Origin: Bradyrhizobium oropedii
GTDB lineage: Bacteria; Pseudomonadota; Alphaproteobacteria; Rhizobiales; Xanthobacteraceae
Assembly: GCF_020889685.1 (NCBI RefSeq)
Contig: NZ_JACMYO010000052.1
Span: 1 to 46,761, forward strand
Reading direction: 5' to 3'
DNA length: 46,761 bases
Position numbers and translations under genes: made by a program. The notes beneath the pieces are model-generated. The model searched no databases. It was not told the DNA's origin and saw only the letters and a program-made list of their open reading frames with translations. Within the stretch, counting starts at the first letter, position 1. Each line of letters starts with the position of its first letter. Shown in pieces: positions 9,857 to 18,924 of the stretch.

Positions 9857-10358
9857 TGAGCCTCTGGTCGAAACCGCCGTTCGGCATCGCAGGTAAAAGG
9901 CTGTCGCGTTCGGCCCCGAAACGGCTCGCTTTTTGATAAAGCTCGGGGGCTCTGACTAACGCTGACGGACGGCAAACCTGACGAATCGCGTTTCGATCCG
10001 AGGGCCGCGTTGCCCGCAACATAGGGGCGAAAGCGGTAAAGTCAATCTTGGAACCAGCCGGATGGCCGAAAAAGCTTAACGTTTTCGCCAAAATAACCGT
10101 CATTTCCGTCATTTGGCGGTCAAATGAATCGCCACTCACGGATCCGATGACGAGGCGCCGGCGGAGGCCTGCGCCGCCTTTTCGGGGGAGGCGCGTTGCC
10201 AAAATATCGAAAACAACCCCATGCAAAGTAGCTGGCGGCGGTGGCCGGCGTTCGACCGGGCTGGTTGACACGTCGGGCAACTCACGGACATTCTTCTAAT
10301 ATTCCGAAATCACGCAGACGCGCGCTCGCAGCAGGCCCGGCCACGGGTCGGGATGGCT
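9857..10358. other. 502-bp gene-free region upstream of the helicase and downstream of the autotransporter
   Basis: No convincing gene is seen on either strand; the open frames here lack family features and plausible starts. The region contains a 7-bp inverted repeat (CGCCAAA at 10086-10092, TTTGGCG at 10112-10118) that encloses two back-to-back copies of CCGTCATTT (10097-10114). It probably holds the helicase promoter and a long 5' leader, plus the 3' end of the autotransporter transcript. Confidence 0.5.
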
Positions 10359-13300
10359 CTACCACGCGTAACGGACGGCGCCCTTGCCGGCGTAGGAGCG
10401 GGTCACCTTGGAGAACTCGCCCTCGAAGCTTGCGAGCGCCGACCAGCCGTTGCTCCATTTCAGCTCGGCGGAGGCCGTAGTGAGGGCTGAGTCGGCGGCC
10501 TGGGCCGCGCCGCTCACGACGAAGCTCGCACCGGGCAGGGTCTGGAATGTCGCGGCGACCGTGCGGTCGGGGTTGAAATCATGCGCCCAGGCGGCGCGGC
10601 CGCGCAGCGTCAGAATAGCGCTGGAGAGCGCGAAGGATTTGTCGGCGCGCAGGCCGAGCTCGCTGCGGCTGTCGGTGACGCTCTTCGCGTTGTAGGCGAG
10701 CGCGAAGGTGTTGGCGCCGACGACGGCCTGTTCAGCATAGCCCGGCAGCTGGAACGTCGTGAACTGACCGGCGACATAGGGCGTCAGGCCGACGACGCCG
10801 ATCCATGGCGTGACGAAGCGATAGCCACCTTCGCCGCGGCCCGACCAGGCGTTGGCGTTGAACTCGGCGCGGAGGTGGTCGACGCTCCCGACCATCACGG
10901 TGCGATCGGTGGTGACGTCTTGCCAGCCATAGGCGAGTGCGCCGGCAAGGTAGGCTGCGCCGACATCGTGGCGAGCGAAGGCGCCGGCCTGGAACAGGTC
11001 GGAGCGGCCGCCGCCGCTATTGGCGACGCCGAAATTGGTGCCGCCGCCAGCGAGCGCGAAGCCTGCGATCGTGTTCGGAGAGAAGCGGTAGTCGGCGCCG
11101 ATGGCGGTGCCGACCACCTGGCTTGTCGTGTTGTTCGAGCCCAGCGCGCCGTTGCCGTCAGTGGTCTGTGAGCCGCCATACGCCGCGGCCCACACGCTCC
11201 AGCGCGGACCGTAGCCCTGCGCAATCGGCGCCTTGTGGGCAATCGCGGCATAGGCATCGCTGGTCGGATGACGGCCGGCGTAGGCCAGCGAATTGTCGTC
11301 AGCGTAAGCCCTAGTGCCGGCCGGCATCGCCGTCGCGCCGCGACCGTCGAGGAAGGGATCGAGCATCGTGCCCATGAACTGGTTCATGGCGTTGAACGTG
11401 GTCTGCTGCGAACCGGCGGCGCTCTCGCCGGAGAGCTGGGTCAGGCCGTTCAGGAGATTGTCGCCCGACAGGTTGAAGATCGCGCTGAACGCGTTGGAGA
11501 GATTGGCACTGCCGAGCAGGCCGTTGTCGATCGCACCCGCGACGCTCCTGTGATTGACGCCGGCGTTGGCCGGCAGGATCGGCGAGAGCAGGCCCGGATC
11601 GACCGACAGCAGCACGTCGTTGCCGATATAGCTCAGCACCGGATTGCGCGCGAGGTTGTTCGCGAGCAACAGGCTTGCCGAGCCGAAGGTGCCGCTCAGC
11701 GTTCCCGCGTTGACGATCGTGTAGGTGGTCTTCTTCGTGATCCGTTCGAGCGGCTGCACAATGACATTGCCGGCGATGTTGGCCGCGCCGGTCACGTTCA
11801 CCTTGTCGCTGATCGTGTTGGTGACCTGCACCAGATAGGTCGCCGCCGCGGTCATGGTCAGGCTCGCCATCGTGATGGTGCCGGGCGAATTGCCGGGCGA
11901 CAGCGTGCCGCTGATGATGGTGTTGCCGATGGTGCCGTTGCCGCCGAGTGTGCCGGAGGGGCCGACGGTGACGTTGGCGTTCGGCATCGCGCCGTTGAGG
12001 ATGAACACGCTGTCGACGTTGACGGACCCGGCAAAGTTCGAGTTGCCGGTGAAGCTCCAGCTCGAACCGGCCAGGAACGCAAGACTGGCGAAGCCCGAGA
12101 ATTGTGCGCCGCTACCGAGCTTCGACGGGTCGAAGCTCGTCGCGGTCGTCCCGCCGAATTGCAGGATGCTGGTCCCGGTGCCGACGACGTTGCCGATGAA
12201 CGCGGCGCCGGACTGCATTTGCAGCACGTCGTTGGTGCCGCCGAACTGGACCGCGGTGCCGCCGGTGCCGGTGATGGTGCCGTTGGCGACCAGCGTCGTG
12301 GTGCCGCCCGATGTCGTGATGCCGGTGGTGCCGGTGACTGATGTCCCGGTCGTGATGAAGATGTTGCCCGGTGTCGAGCGCGATGCGGCAATGCCGACGC
12401 CTGAGCTCTGCACGCCGGCGAGCGCGTCGATCCTGATGTCGCCGAGACCGTCGCGCTGGGCGAAGATACCGTAGCTTCCGGCGGCCGTGCCGTTCGCAAT
12501 GACATTGCCTTCGGCGCGCAGCGCCAGCGTTACGGAATTGTCGGCGCCGTTGGCGATGACGCCGCTGATGCCGATCGCCGCTGCGCTGGTCGAGGTGGCG
12601 CTCACGGTCCCCTTGCTGACGAGATCGATGCCGCCGAGCCCCGCGGTCAAGACGGAGTATCTGGTGTCGCCGCGGCTCAGCGTGATGCCGGTCGCGGCGC
12701 CGTCCGAGGCCGCGGTCACGTCGCCATTGGCGCGAACGGTGAGCGAGCCGGTGTTGATGAAGGTCGGAGTAAAGCTGGTGCCTGAGGCGCTGATTCCGGT
12801 GGCGGTGCTGCCGGTGCCGACCGCGGTGGCCGTCACGGCGCCGTCGGCCGTCAACCGCATCGTGCCCAGATTGTTTTGTACCGCGCTGATGCCGACGACC
12901 TTCGACGCGGTGTCGCTGATCGACGTTGCCGCCACCGCGCCGTGCAGATTGAAATCGACCGGAGCCACGCCGGAGGCTGACAGGCTCGCTCCAGCCACGT
13001 TTGCGGCGTCGCCGGGCCGTGACATGCCAGTGACCGTAATCGATCCGTTGGCGTTCAGTGCCGCCGAGCCGTCACTGGATGTGCTTCCCAGCCCGGCGTA
13101 AAGGCCGGAGACACTGCCACCTCGCGTATGAAAGGTGGAAGTCCTGGTGTCGAAGGTTCCGGAAAGATCGCCATTGAAGGTCGCGGTGTTGCTGCCGCCG
13201 GCGGCGGAGAAACCGACGGATGCCAGCGCGCCGAAAAAGTACGCATCGGGACCGTTTCCTCTGGCAATATTGCCGTCCACAACGAGGCTGTTGTTGACGC

Positions 13301-14240
13301 CGCCGGTGGCGTAAACGGACAGCGTCCCGCCCGTGATGCCGTGCGTTCGGACCGTCGTGGTGCCGGAGCCGGTGTTCTGCAAGCTGACGTTGCCACTGAC
13401 ATCCTGATTGAGCTTCACCGTGAAAGCGCTGGCGTTGGCCAGATTGTTGGCCTCGAGGTTGATGCCCCCCGCAACGCTCGCATTGGTGGTGAGGTCGACG
13501 GTACCGACGCCCCCGTTCTGGAGATAGATGCCGCCGACGACTGCGCCATTGGTCGTGACGGAAAGATTGCGCGCAGTATCAAGGCTCTGTCCCATCCGGA
13601 CGAAGATTGCGCTGTTGCTATTGGTTGCGTCCCCGCTGACTGCGCCTGTCGCGATCGTGACGTCGGATTGGCTGCCGTCGGTCAGAACGTAGATTCCGAT
13701 ACCAGCCGCCACGACCCGGCTTCCGACCGTGTTGATGTTGACGCTGGCGTTCGGTCCGCTGCCCACAACGTCGATGCCGGTGCCGCCCGTGATCGTGCCG
13801 GCGGTCTGTGTAATGTAGGCCGGACCGCTGCCCGCCCGGGCATTGATCGCGTACCCGTTGGCGGTGACGTCGGCCGATCCCGTGTAGGTGATCGTACCTT
13901 GGGCTAAGAGGCCGATGCCGTCGTAAAAGGATGATGCCGTGATGCCGGCGGGGTCGTTGTGATTGAAAGTGAGGTTGCCGGAGCTGTTCGCGGTCGCGCC
14001 GCCGGTAATGCCGGCGCCGGCGTTGACCGTGACCGTGAGATCGCCTGAGAAACCCGTCGCATCAAGGCGTCCGCCGGCCGGGTTGGCGGCATCGCACAGG
14101 ATGCTGCTTGACGTGGCCACAGTGCCGCTCATGCCCTGGCAGGCGGCCTGCGCCTCGGTCGCGGAGGCCAGCGCGATCAATGACACCGATCCGAGCAGCG
14201 CGCCGCGCCACATCGTCAGCCTGCCGCTGATGCCGATCAT
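10359..14240 (-). CDS. Autotransporter (type Va) outer membrane beta-barrel protein
   Basis: A very large exported protein of about 1293 residues. It starts with a signal peptide (MIGISGRLTMWRGALLGSVS then a cut after TEAQA). The long Gly/Thr/Asn/Ser-rich passenger has the repetitive beta-helix character of autotransporters. A linker with GTLSPGNSPGTITM is the typical autotransporter-associated strand motif. The last ~290 residues, from about GPRWSVWAAAYGG, form the translocator barrel and end in an aromatic residue (VRYAW). The passenger function (adhesion, or none) cannot be read. An alternative upstream start at 14285 adds 15 residues. An AraC-type regulator lies directly upstream on the same strand. 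Confidence 0.92.
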   Translation of the reverse strand: MIGISGRLTMWRGALLGSVSLIALASATEAQAACQGMSGTVATSSSILCDAANPAGGRLDATGFSGDLTVTVNAGAGITGGATANSSGNLTFNHNDPAGITASSFYDGIGLLAQGTITYTGSADVTANGYAINARAGSGPAYITQTAGTITGGTGIDVVGSGPNASVNINTVGSRVVAAGIGIYVLTDGSQSDVTIATGAVSGDATNSNSAIFVRMGQSLDTARNLSVTTNGAVVGGIYLQNGGVGTVDLTTNASVAGGINLEANNLANASAFTVKLNQDVSGNVSLQNTGSGTTTVRTHGITGGTLSVYATGGVNNSLVVDGNIARGNGPDAYFFGALASVGFSAAGGSNTATFNGDLSGTFDTRTSTFHTRGGSVSGLYAGLGSTSSDGSAALNANGSITVTGMSRPGDAANVAGASLSASGVAPVDFNLHGAVAATSISDTASKVVGISAVQNNLGTMRLTADGAVTATAVGTGSTATGISASGTSFTPTFINTGSLTVRANGDVTAASDGAATGITLSRGDTRYSVLTAGLGGIDLVSKGTVSATSTSAAAIGISGVIANGADNSVTLALRAEGNVIANGTAAGSYGIFAQRDGLGDIRIDALAGVQSSGVGIAASRSTPGNIFITTGTSVTGTTGITTSGGTTTLVANGTITGTGGTAVQFGGTNDVLQMQSGAAFIGNVVGTGTSILQFGGTTATSFDPSKLGSGAQFSGFASLAFLAGSSWSFTGNSNFAGSVNVDSVFILNGAMPNANVTVGPSGTLGGNGTIGNTIISGTLSPGNSPGTITMASLTMTAAATYLVQVTNTISDKVNVTGAANIAGNVIVQPLERITKKTTYTIVNAGTLSGTFGSASLLLANNLARNPVLSYIGNDVLLSVDPGLLSPILPANAGVNHRSVAGAIDNGLLGSANLSNAFSAIFNLSGDNLLNGLTQLSGESAAGSQQTTFNAMNQFMGTMLDPFLDGRGATAMPAGTRAYADDNSLAYAGRHPTSDAYAAIAHKAPIAQGYGPRWSVWAAAYGGSQTTDGNGALGSNNTTSQVVGTAIGADYRFSPNTIAGFALAGGGTNFGVANSGGGRSDLFQAGAFARHDVGAAYLAGALAYGWQDVTTDRTVMVGSVDHLRAEFNANAWSGRGEGGYRFVTPWIGVVGLTPYVAGQFTTFQLPGYAEQAVVGANTFALAYNAKSVTDSRSELGLRADKSFALSSAILTLRGRAAWAHDFNPDRTVAATFQTLPGASFVVSGAAQAADSALTTASAELKWSNGWSALASFEGEFSKVTRSYAGKGAVRYAW

Positions 14241-14393
14241 GACCTTGCCGCCAAGCCCCAATGTATCTGTCTGTTTCTGGCGCAACTGTCGTGCGCTGTC
14301 TTCTCAGTGCGCGCATACCGTCGATCCGAGGCGCACCTGCCGCGAAAATGCAGCCAAGTGTGGCCGTAGGGCCGCAGCAGGTCGCCGTCTTGG

Positions 14394-15230
14394 CTAGTGC
14401 CCCGCAGCCCGGTACTCGCCGGGCGTCAGGCCTTCGGATGCGCTGAAGATCCGGTAGAAGGTGGCGAGGCTGCCGAACCCGCAGGAGAGGGCGACATCGG
14501 CGATCGGCCGCGGCGGCTTTTCACAAAGCAGCCTGCGGCTCTCGCTCAAGCGTTCGGCGGTGACGGTCTGCGAAAAGCTCGCCCCCGTCGCTTCGAACAG
14601 GACGTGCAGGTAGCGGACCGAGACGCCGAGCAGGTCGGCGACCATCCCTGGCGACAGCGCCGGCTTTGCGAGATGGCGCGTGATCAGGCGGCGCGCGAGG
14701 CTGAGCCGGCCGACGCGCAGCGCCTGCTGGGCGCGTCGGCTGCCCGGCCTGATCGCGCCGCGCTCGATCAGCGCAAGGTCGGCGACGATCTTGACCAGCG
14801 CAGGAATGCGCGCGGTATCACCGGTCTCCGTGGCTTCCTTGAAGTCGGCAAGACAGGCTTCGAGCAGCGGCGCCCAGCCGCGATTGCCGGTGGTCGGAGA
14901 GCTTTGATGGGCAGGCTCAATTGCCGAGATTTGATCCGCCTGCATGTCCGGGGCATCCTGGACGGAAATGCGTGCCGCACCGGTGGATAGCGATTCCGGG
15001 CTGTGATCCCCAAGCTTGCCGCGCATCGTGCTTGATCCCTCGCTCTGCGTGAGAGCGCGCGTCGCCGGTAAGGAAATCGGCTGTGCCGGGCCCGGACGAA
15101 GCGCCAGCGCGGTTCTGGCGAAATCGACGGAAATTATCTTCTCAATGCGCGCAGGCTGATCATTTCGGTCGAGAGAACGCCCGATCGCGCGCCGACGGGC
15201 CGGGTCGTCCGCTTGTCCCATGTCAACCAT
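14394..15230 (-). CDS. AraC-family transcriptional regulator lacking the sensor domain
   Basis: The C-terminal ~100 residues form an AraC/XylS double helix-turn-helix (LLGVSVRYLHVLFEATGASF ... IADVALSCGFGSLATFYRIF ... LTPGEYRA). From LLEACLADF to the end it aligns well with the AraC protein at 16143, so the two are paralogues. The N-terminal ~110 residues do not match the cupin-like sensor of that paralogue and look poorly conserved. The start is uncertain: ATG 15230 has a GGAG ribosome site, a TTG lies at 15245 and an ATG at 15026. It may regulate the autotransporter gene just downstream (109-bp gap to 14285). Confidence 0.8.
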   Translation of the reverse strand: MVDMGQADDPARRRAIGRSLDRNDQPARIEKIISVDFARTALALRPGPAQPISLPATRALTQSEGSSTMRGKLGDHSPESLSTGAARISVQDAPDMQADQISAIEPAHQSSPTTGNRGWAPLLEACLADFKEATETGDTARIPALVKIVADLALIERGAIRPGSRRAQQALRVGRLSLARRLITRHLAKPALSPGMVADLLGVSVRYLHVLFEATGASFSQTVTAERLSESRRLLCEKPPRPIADVALSCGFGSLATFYRIFSASEGLTPGEYRAAGH

Positions 15231-15265
15231 TCGAGACGTCTCCAAAAAGTCTTGCGATGCAATAT

Positions 15266-15302
15266 CCTATATTTCACATAACCATGTAAAATATGAAATA
15301 GG
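15266..15302. promoter_or_regulatory. AT-rich palindromic operator/promoter upstream of the AraC gene
   Basis: In otherwise GC-rich DNA, this AT-rich patch contains the inverted repeat TTTCACAT-AACC-ATGTAAAA (15272-15291; 7 of 8 positions match between half-sites, counting TTTCACAT against TTTTACAT). It is flanked by further symmetric arms, CCTAT at 15266 and ATAGG at 15298-15302. It sits between the TetR stop and the AraC start, where the AraC promoter must be. A binding site for the neighbouring TetR protein or for AraC itself is inference. Confidence 0.45.
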
Positions 15303-15420
15303 TAACATGTGGCAGAAGATATCCACGGCCCGGCGACATGGTCGGCCGGGCCCTGACCGCAGCGATGGTCCGAGGGGTTACGTGAGGCGACGCCTGCGGC
15401 GCGGCCGGGCAGAGCGCTGA

Positions 15421-16035
15421 TTACTTGCGCTTCGGCATCACGGCGCAGCCGTACAGCACCATCGCGCACATCTGGCGATAGCGGGCCGAGAAGTCGTCGT
15501 GGGCGATCGGCGGCAGCGATTGGTTGACGGCACGTCCGCCGTCCGCAAGCGCCTGGGCGATCTGCGCCGGCGTGAACGCGCCGTTCAGCTTCAGCAGTTT
15601 GGCGGCCTGCAATTCGATCACCAGACTTTCCAGGTCGGCCTGGAATGAGACGGCGGATTTGATCATCAAGTCGCGGCAGCGTTTGAAGGCCTCGGCGTTG
15701 AGCTCGACGGTGTGCGGCGAATGCGTGAGGCGGCGCCGCGTTTCGCCGTATCGGACGTCGAGAATCCTCGCAAAGATGTCCAGCGCGCCGCCGCCCTTCG
15801 CCCGCACCGACCGGCCGGCCTCCAGCGCGAGCCCGACGTCGTCGACGTGGCGCCACGAGATGACCGCCCGAAATGCCTCTTCCTTGTTGCTGAAGTAGTA
15901 GTAGAGCGCGCGCTGCGTGAAGCCGCAGGCCTTGGCCAGCCCGACCATCGACAGCCCGCTATAGCCGTAGTCGAGAAAAGCCCGGTCGACCTGCAACAGC
16001 AGGTCTGGTCCGGGCTTGATCATCTTCTTCGACAT
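15421..16035 (-). CDS. TetR-family transcriptional regulator
   Basis: A 204-residue protein from ATG 16035 (MSKKMIKPGPDLLLQVDRAF). The N-terminal TetR helix-turn-helix is plain: YGYSGLSMVGLAKACGFTQRALYYYFSNKEEAFRAVI. The C-terminal ligand and dimerisation region is not assignable to a ligand. It lies between two paralogous AraC genes, all on the minus strand, with 385 bp from its stop to the proximal start of the downstream AraC frame at 15026 or 190 bp to 15230. A longer frame opens at 16098 but has no better support. Confidence 0.9.
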   Translation of the reverse strand: MSKKMIKPGPDLLLQVDRAFLDYGYSGLSMVGLAKACGFTQRALYYYFSNKEEAFRAVISWRHVDDVGLALEAGRSVRAKGGGALDIFARILDVRYGETRRRLTHSPHTVELNAEAFKRCRDLMIKSAVSFQADLESLVIELQAAKLLKLNGAFTPAQIAQALADGGRAVNQSLPPIAHDDFSARYRQMCAMVLYGCAVMPKRK

Positions 16036-16142
16036 CAGGATTCCGAGGACGACGAGGGGGCGGCGCGTGAGGCCGGGAATCCCGATTACGGGCATCAAAG
16101 CGCTTTAGCAACCCGCAACAGCCCGATGTGCCGGCCGGAGGC

Positions 16143-17201
16143 TCAGGCCGGTCGCGCCCGGTAATCGCCCGGCGTCATCGATTCGGACGCATTGAAGAGG
16201 CGGTAGAACGTCGCGAGGCTCTCGAAGCCGCAGGCATAAGCGACCTCGGCGATGGTCTGCCTGGGCTGCTCGCGGAGCAGGCGGCGGCTTTGCGCGAGCC
16301 GGAGCATGGTGACGGTCTCCGAGAAGCTGTTCCCGGTTTCCTCGAACAGGATGTGCAGGTGACGGACCGAGATGCCGAGCAGGCCGGCGATCAGGGTCGG
16401 CGTCAGCGCCGCACTCGAGAGATGCCGCCGGATCAGGCGGCGGGCCAGCGACAGATGGGCACTGCGCAGGGCCTGCTGCGCGAGCCTGCTCTTCGGCCGC
16501 ATGATACCGCGCTCGATCAGTGCGATATGGGCAAGCGCCTGCACCATCGGAGCGGTATCCGCCGCCGCGGCGTCCTTGCCTTCGATCAGGTCGCGGAAGC
16601 AGGATTCCAGCAGCATCTGCAGCGCGGTCTCATCCTGCACGGGCCTTGGGACAAGCTCGCCGAGCTCGGCGCCCGGCGGCACGACGTTCGCCACGGGGAT
16701 CTTGATGATGCGCAGCTGGAAGCCGTCGTCGTGCAGCGGGACGGTGCGATAGGGCAGGTCCGAATAGCTGGTCGCGAACATGCCGTCGCGAACCGCAAAC
16801 TCGTCGAGCAGCGCGCCGCCGAACCAGCCGCCGCCGCCGAGCTGCTGGTAGATGCACAGGCTGTCGCTCGCGGCATCGGCGATATCGCCGGTGCGCCGTT
16901 CGACCCGGTAGGGCGAGGCACGCAGCTCGACCAGCCGGGCATCGCCGAGCTGGCGCAGCGTAAACTCACCGAAGAAGTCCTGGCGCCGGTCGGGCTCGAG
17001 CTCCGCGGTGACGCCGAACAGCCCCTTGGCGCGGACCTCGCGCCAATAGTCGAAGCGATCCCGGGGATCGACTTGATCGGTGGACCATGTGTGCACGGAA
17101 AAGCCCTTGGGACCCGTGGAGAGCTCGCGCCGGAGTGAAGGCCCGAATCTATCATGCCGGCCGTAAAAAGAAACTTGACCTGAGACGGACGGGGCGCCCA
17201 T
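16143..17201 (-). CDS. AraC-family transcriptional regulator with AraC-binding-like sensor
   Basis: From ATG 17201 (MGAPSVSGQVSFYGRHDRF) the protein has 352 residues. The N-terminal two-thirds (STDQVDPRDRFDYWREV ... LGGGGWFGGALLDEF) fits the AraC-binding-like (cupin) domain found in ligand-responsive AraC regulators. The C-terminus is the double HTH (LLGISVRHLHILFEETGNSF ... IAEVAYACGFESLATFYRLF ... MTPGDYRA). The frame remains open to 17438, but that extension would run into the divergent caspase-like gene. It is divergent from that gene, sharing a 127-bp intergenic region. Confidence 0.9.
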   Translation of the reverse strand: MGAPSVSGQVSFYGRHDRFGPSLRRELSTGPKGFSVHTWSTDQVDPRDRFDYWREVRAKGLFGVTAELEPDRRQDFFGEFTLRQLGDARLVELRASPYRVERRTGDIADAASDSLCIYQQLGGGGWFGGALLDEFAVRDGMFATSYSDLPYRTVPLHDDGFQLRIIKIPVANVVPPGAELGELVPRPVQDETALQMLLESCFRDLIEGKDAAAADTAPMVQALAHIALIERGIMRPKSRLAQQALRSAHLSLARRLIRRHLSSAALTPTLIAGLLGISVRHLHILFEETGNSFSETVTMLRLAQSRRLLREQPRQTIAEVAYACGFESLATFYRLFNASESMTPGDYRARPA

Positions 17202-17328
17202 GGTGGCCCGGTGGCGGCGGTCGGGACAGTGACCCGGTGTGGTCGGCCTTGAACCGGCCAAACGGCTGATCCGACTATTAGGCGGCGGTCGCATGGGCGG
17301 CACACTGCTCGTGCAGGCGAGAAACGGG

Positions 17329-18837
17329 ATGATGAGCTGGTTTTCGAGACTTTCGGCGATCTTTTTGGCCATTGCATTTGCCGCATTGGCCGCGCCCGCC
17401 CAGGCCGAAAAGCGCGTCGCGCTGGTGATCGGCAACAATGACTACAGGAACGTGCCCAAGCTGCAGAAGGCGGTCAACGACGCCCGCACCATGGGCGACA
17501 CGCTGAAGCAGCTCGGCTTCAACGTGATGGTGGCCGAGAATTTGAACCGGCAGGCGTTTTCCGAGACGCTGCTCGCCTTCGACCGCGCCGTGGAACCGGG
17601 CGATACCGCGTTCTTCTTCTATGCCGGTCATGGCTTCGAGATCGCCGGCCAGAATTTCCTGCTGCCGACCGATGTGCCGGCAGCGACCGAGGGGCAGGAG
17701 GAACTGGTGCGCGACGCCTCTGTTCTCGCCGACCGCATCATCGAGCGGTTGCAGAACAAGAGGGCGCGCACCTCGATCCTGGTGTTCGACGCCTGCCGCA
17801 ACAATCCGTTCGAGCGGGCCGGTACGCGCGCCGTCGCCGGCGGCGGTGGCCTGGCGCCGATGACGCAACTGCCCGAAGGCGTGTTCTCGGTGTTCTCGGC
17901 GGGGCCGCGCCAGACCGCGCTCGACCGTCTCTCGAACGACGACGCCAATCCCAATTCGGTGTTCACGCGAACCTTCGCCAGGGAGTTGCTGCAGCCCGGC
18001 GAAAACCTCGTGCAGGTCGCGCAGCGCACGCGGCGTCTGGTCAGCGAGATGGCCGAGACCGTGAAGCACAAGCAGATCCCGGTCTATTTCGACCAGATGG
18101 TCGACGACGTCTTCCTGAACGGGATCGCCAAGGAGCAGGCGAAGGCGCAGGCCGAGGCTGCCAAGACGTCCGCTCCACCGCAGCAGGTGGCCGCGCTGCC
18201 GCCGGTATCGGTGCCGAAGCTGCCGAAGGAGGACTCCATCAACGCGCCGATCGCGAGCTTCTCGCGGCACAATGGCGGCTGGACCGTCGTGTTCTCGATC
18301 GCCGATCCGACGCTCGGCATTTCCTGGCGAATCGGCAACAGCGGCGATTTCCGCGAAACCGGCTTCATGGACACGCTCGATCCGCGCACGCGCAAGCGGA
18401 TGCCCAACCCGTCGATCGAGCTGCCCGCCGACGCGCCGGCGGCCACCATCGAGATCCGCTATGTCGATACGCAGGGTGAGATGCAGGGGCCGTTCCCGAT
18501 CAAGTTCGATCCCGACGCCGCGCTGATCCGCGACCAGCGCAAGATTCTCGACATGACCGCGACCAGCTGGCTGGCGTTCCGCGAGTTCAACGGGCTCTTG
18601 GTCTACTATACGCATCTGATGTCGTATCGCTGCGCGATCCGTGAGGTGCGGATCGGCATCGATAGCGCCGTGCCGGACAAGGTCCTGAAGATGCCGGCCT
18701 GCAACTCGCGCGATCCGAGCGCGATCCCGTCCGACGCGCAGCCCTATCTGAAGCTCGCACCGCAGACCAAATCGGTCTCGGTGGAGCTGACCTATCGCGA
18801 CGGCAGCGTGTCGGAAATCAAGACGTTCCGGCGATAG
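17329..18837 (+). CDS. Secreted caspase-family (peptidase C14) protein
   Basis: A 502-residue protein from ATG 17329 (ATG 17332 is equivalent). A signal peptide covers residues 1-26 (hydrophobic core then APAQA), so the mature protein is probably periplasmic. The caspase-like p20 domain follows (KRVALVIGNNDYRNVPKL) with catalytic His101 in FYAGHG and Cys156 in FDACRNNPF, both intact. A Gln/Ala-rich linker near 300-325 leads to a C-terminal beta-rich domain of unknown function. Bacterial secreted caspase homologues are widespread in rhizobia; substrates are not known. The downstream flavoprotein lies 87 bp away. Confidence 0.9.
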   Translation: MMSWFSRLSAIFLAIAFAALAAPAQAEKRVALVIGNNDYRNVPKLQKAVNDARTMGDTLKQLGFNVMVAENLNRQAFSETLLAFDRAVEPGDTAFFFYAGHGFEIAGQNFLLPTDVPAATEGQEELVRDASVLADRIIERLQNKRARTSILVFDACRNNPFERAGTRAVAGGGGLAPMTQLPEGVFSVFSAGPRQTALDRLSNDDANPNSVFTRTFARELLQPGENLVQVAQRTRRLVSEMAETVKHKQIPVYFDQMVDDVFLNGIAKEQAKAQAEAAKTSAPPQQVAALPPVSVPKLPKEDSINAPIASFSRHNGGWTVVFSIADPTLGISWRIGNSGDFRETGFMDTLDPRTRKRMPNPSIELPADAPAATIEIRYVDTQGEMQGPFPIKFDPDAALIRDQRKILDMTATSWLAFREFNGLLVYYTHLMSYRCAIREVRIGIDSAVPDKVLKMPACNSRDPSAIPSDAQPYLKLAPQTKSVSVELTYRDGSVSEIKTFRR

Positions 18838-18924
18838 TTTTGCAGGCGATAGCATTGCATCCTTGTCGTCCGAACCGCGTTACAGTCGGAGCCTGAGAGG
18901 CGAGACAGCGGCAAGGACGGCATC

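Noticed and set aside
11235..12341. Long open frame antisense to the autotransporter
   Set aside because: It is a codon-bias shadow of the repetitive passenger; no ribosome site or domain.
15134..15856. 240-codon minus-strand frame overlapping the TetR and AraC genes
   Set aside because: Overlaps the clearly coding TetR frame and is Arg-rich without similarity to any family.
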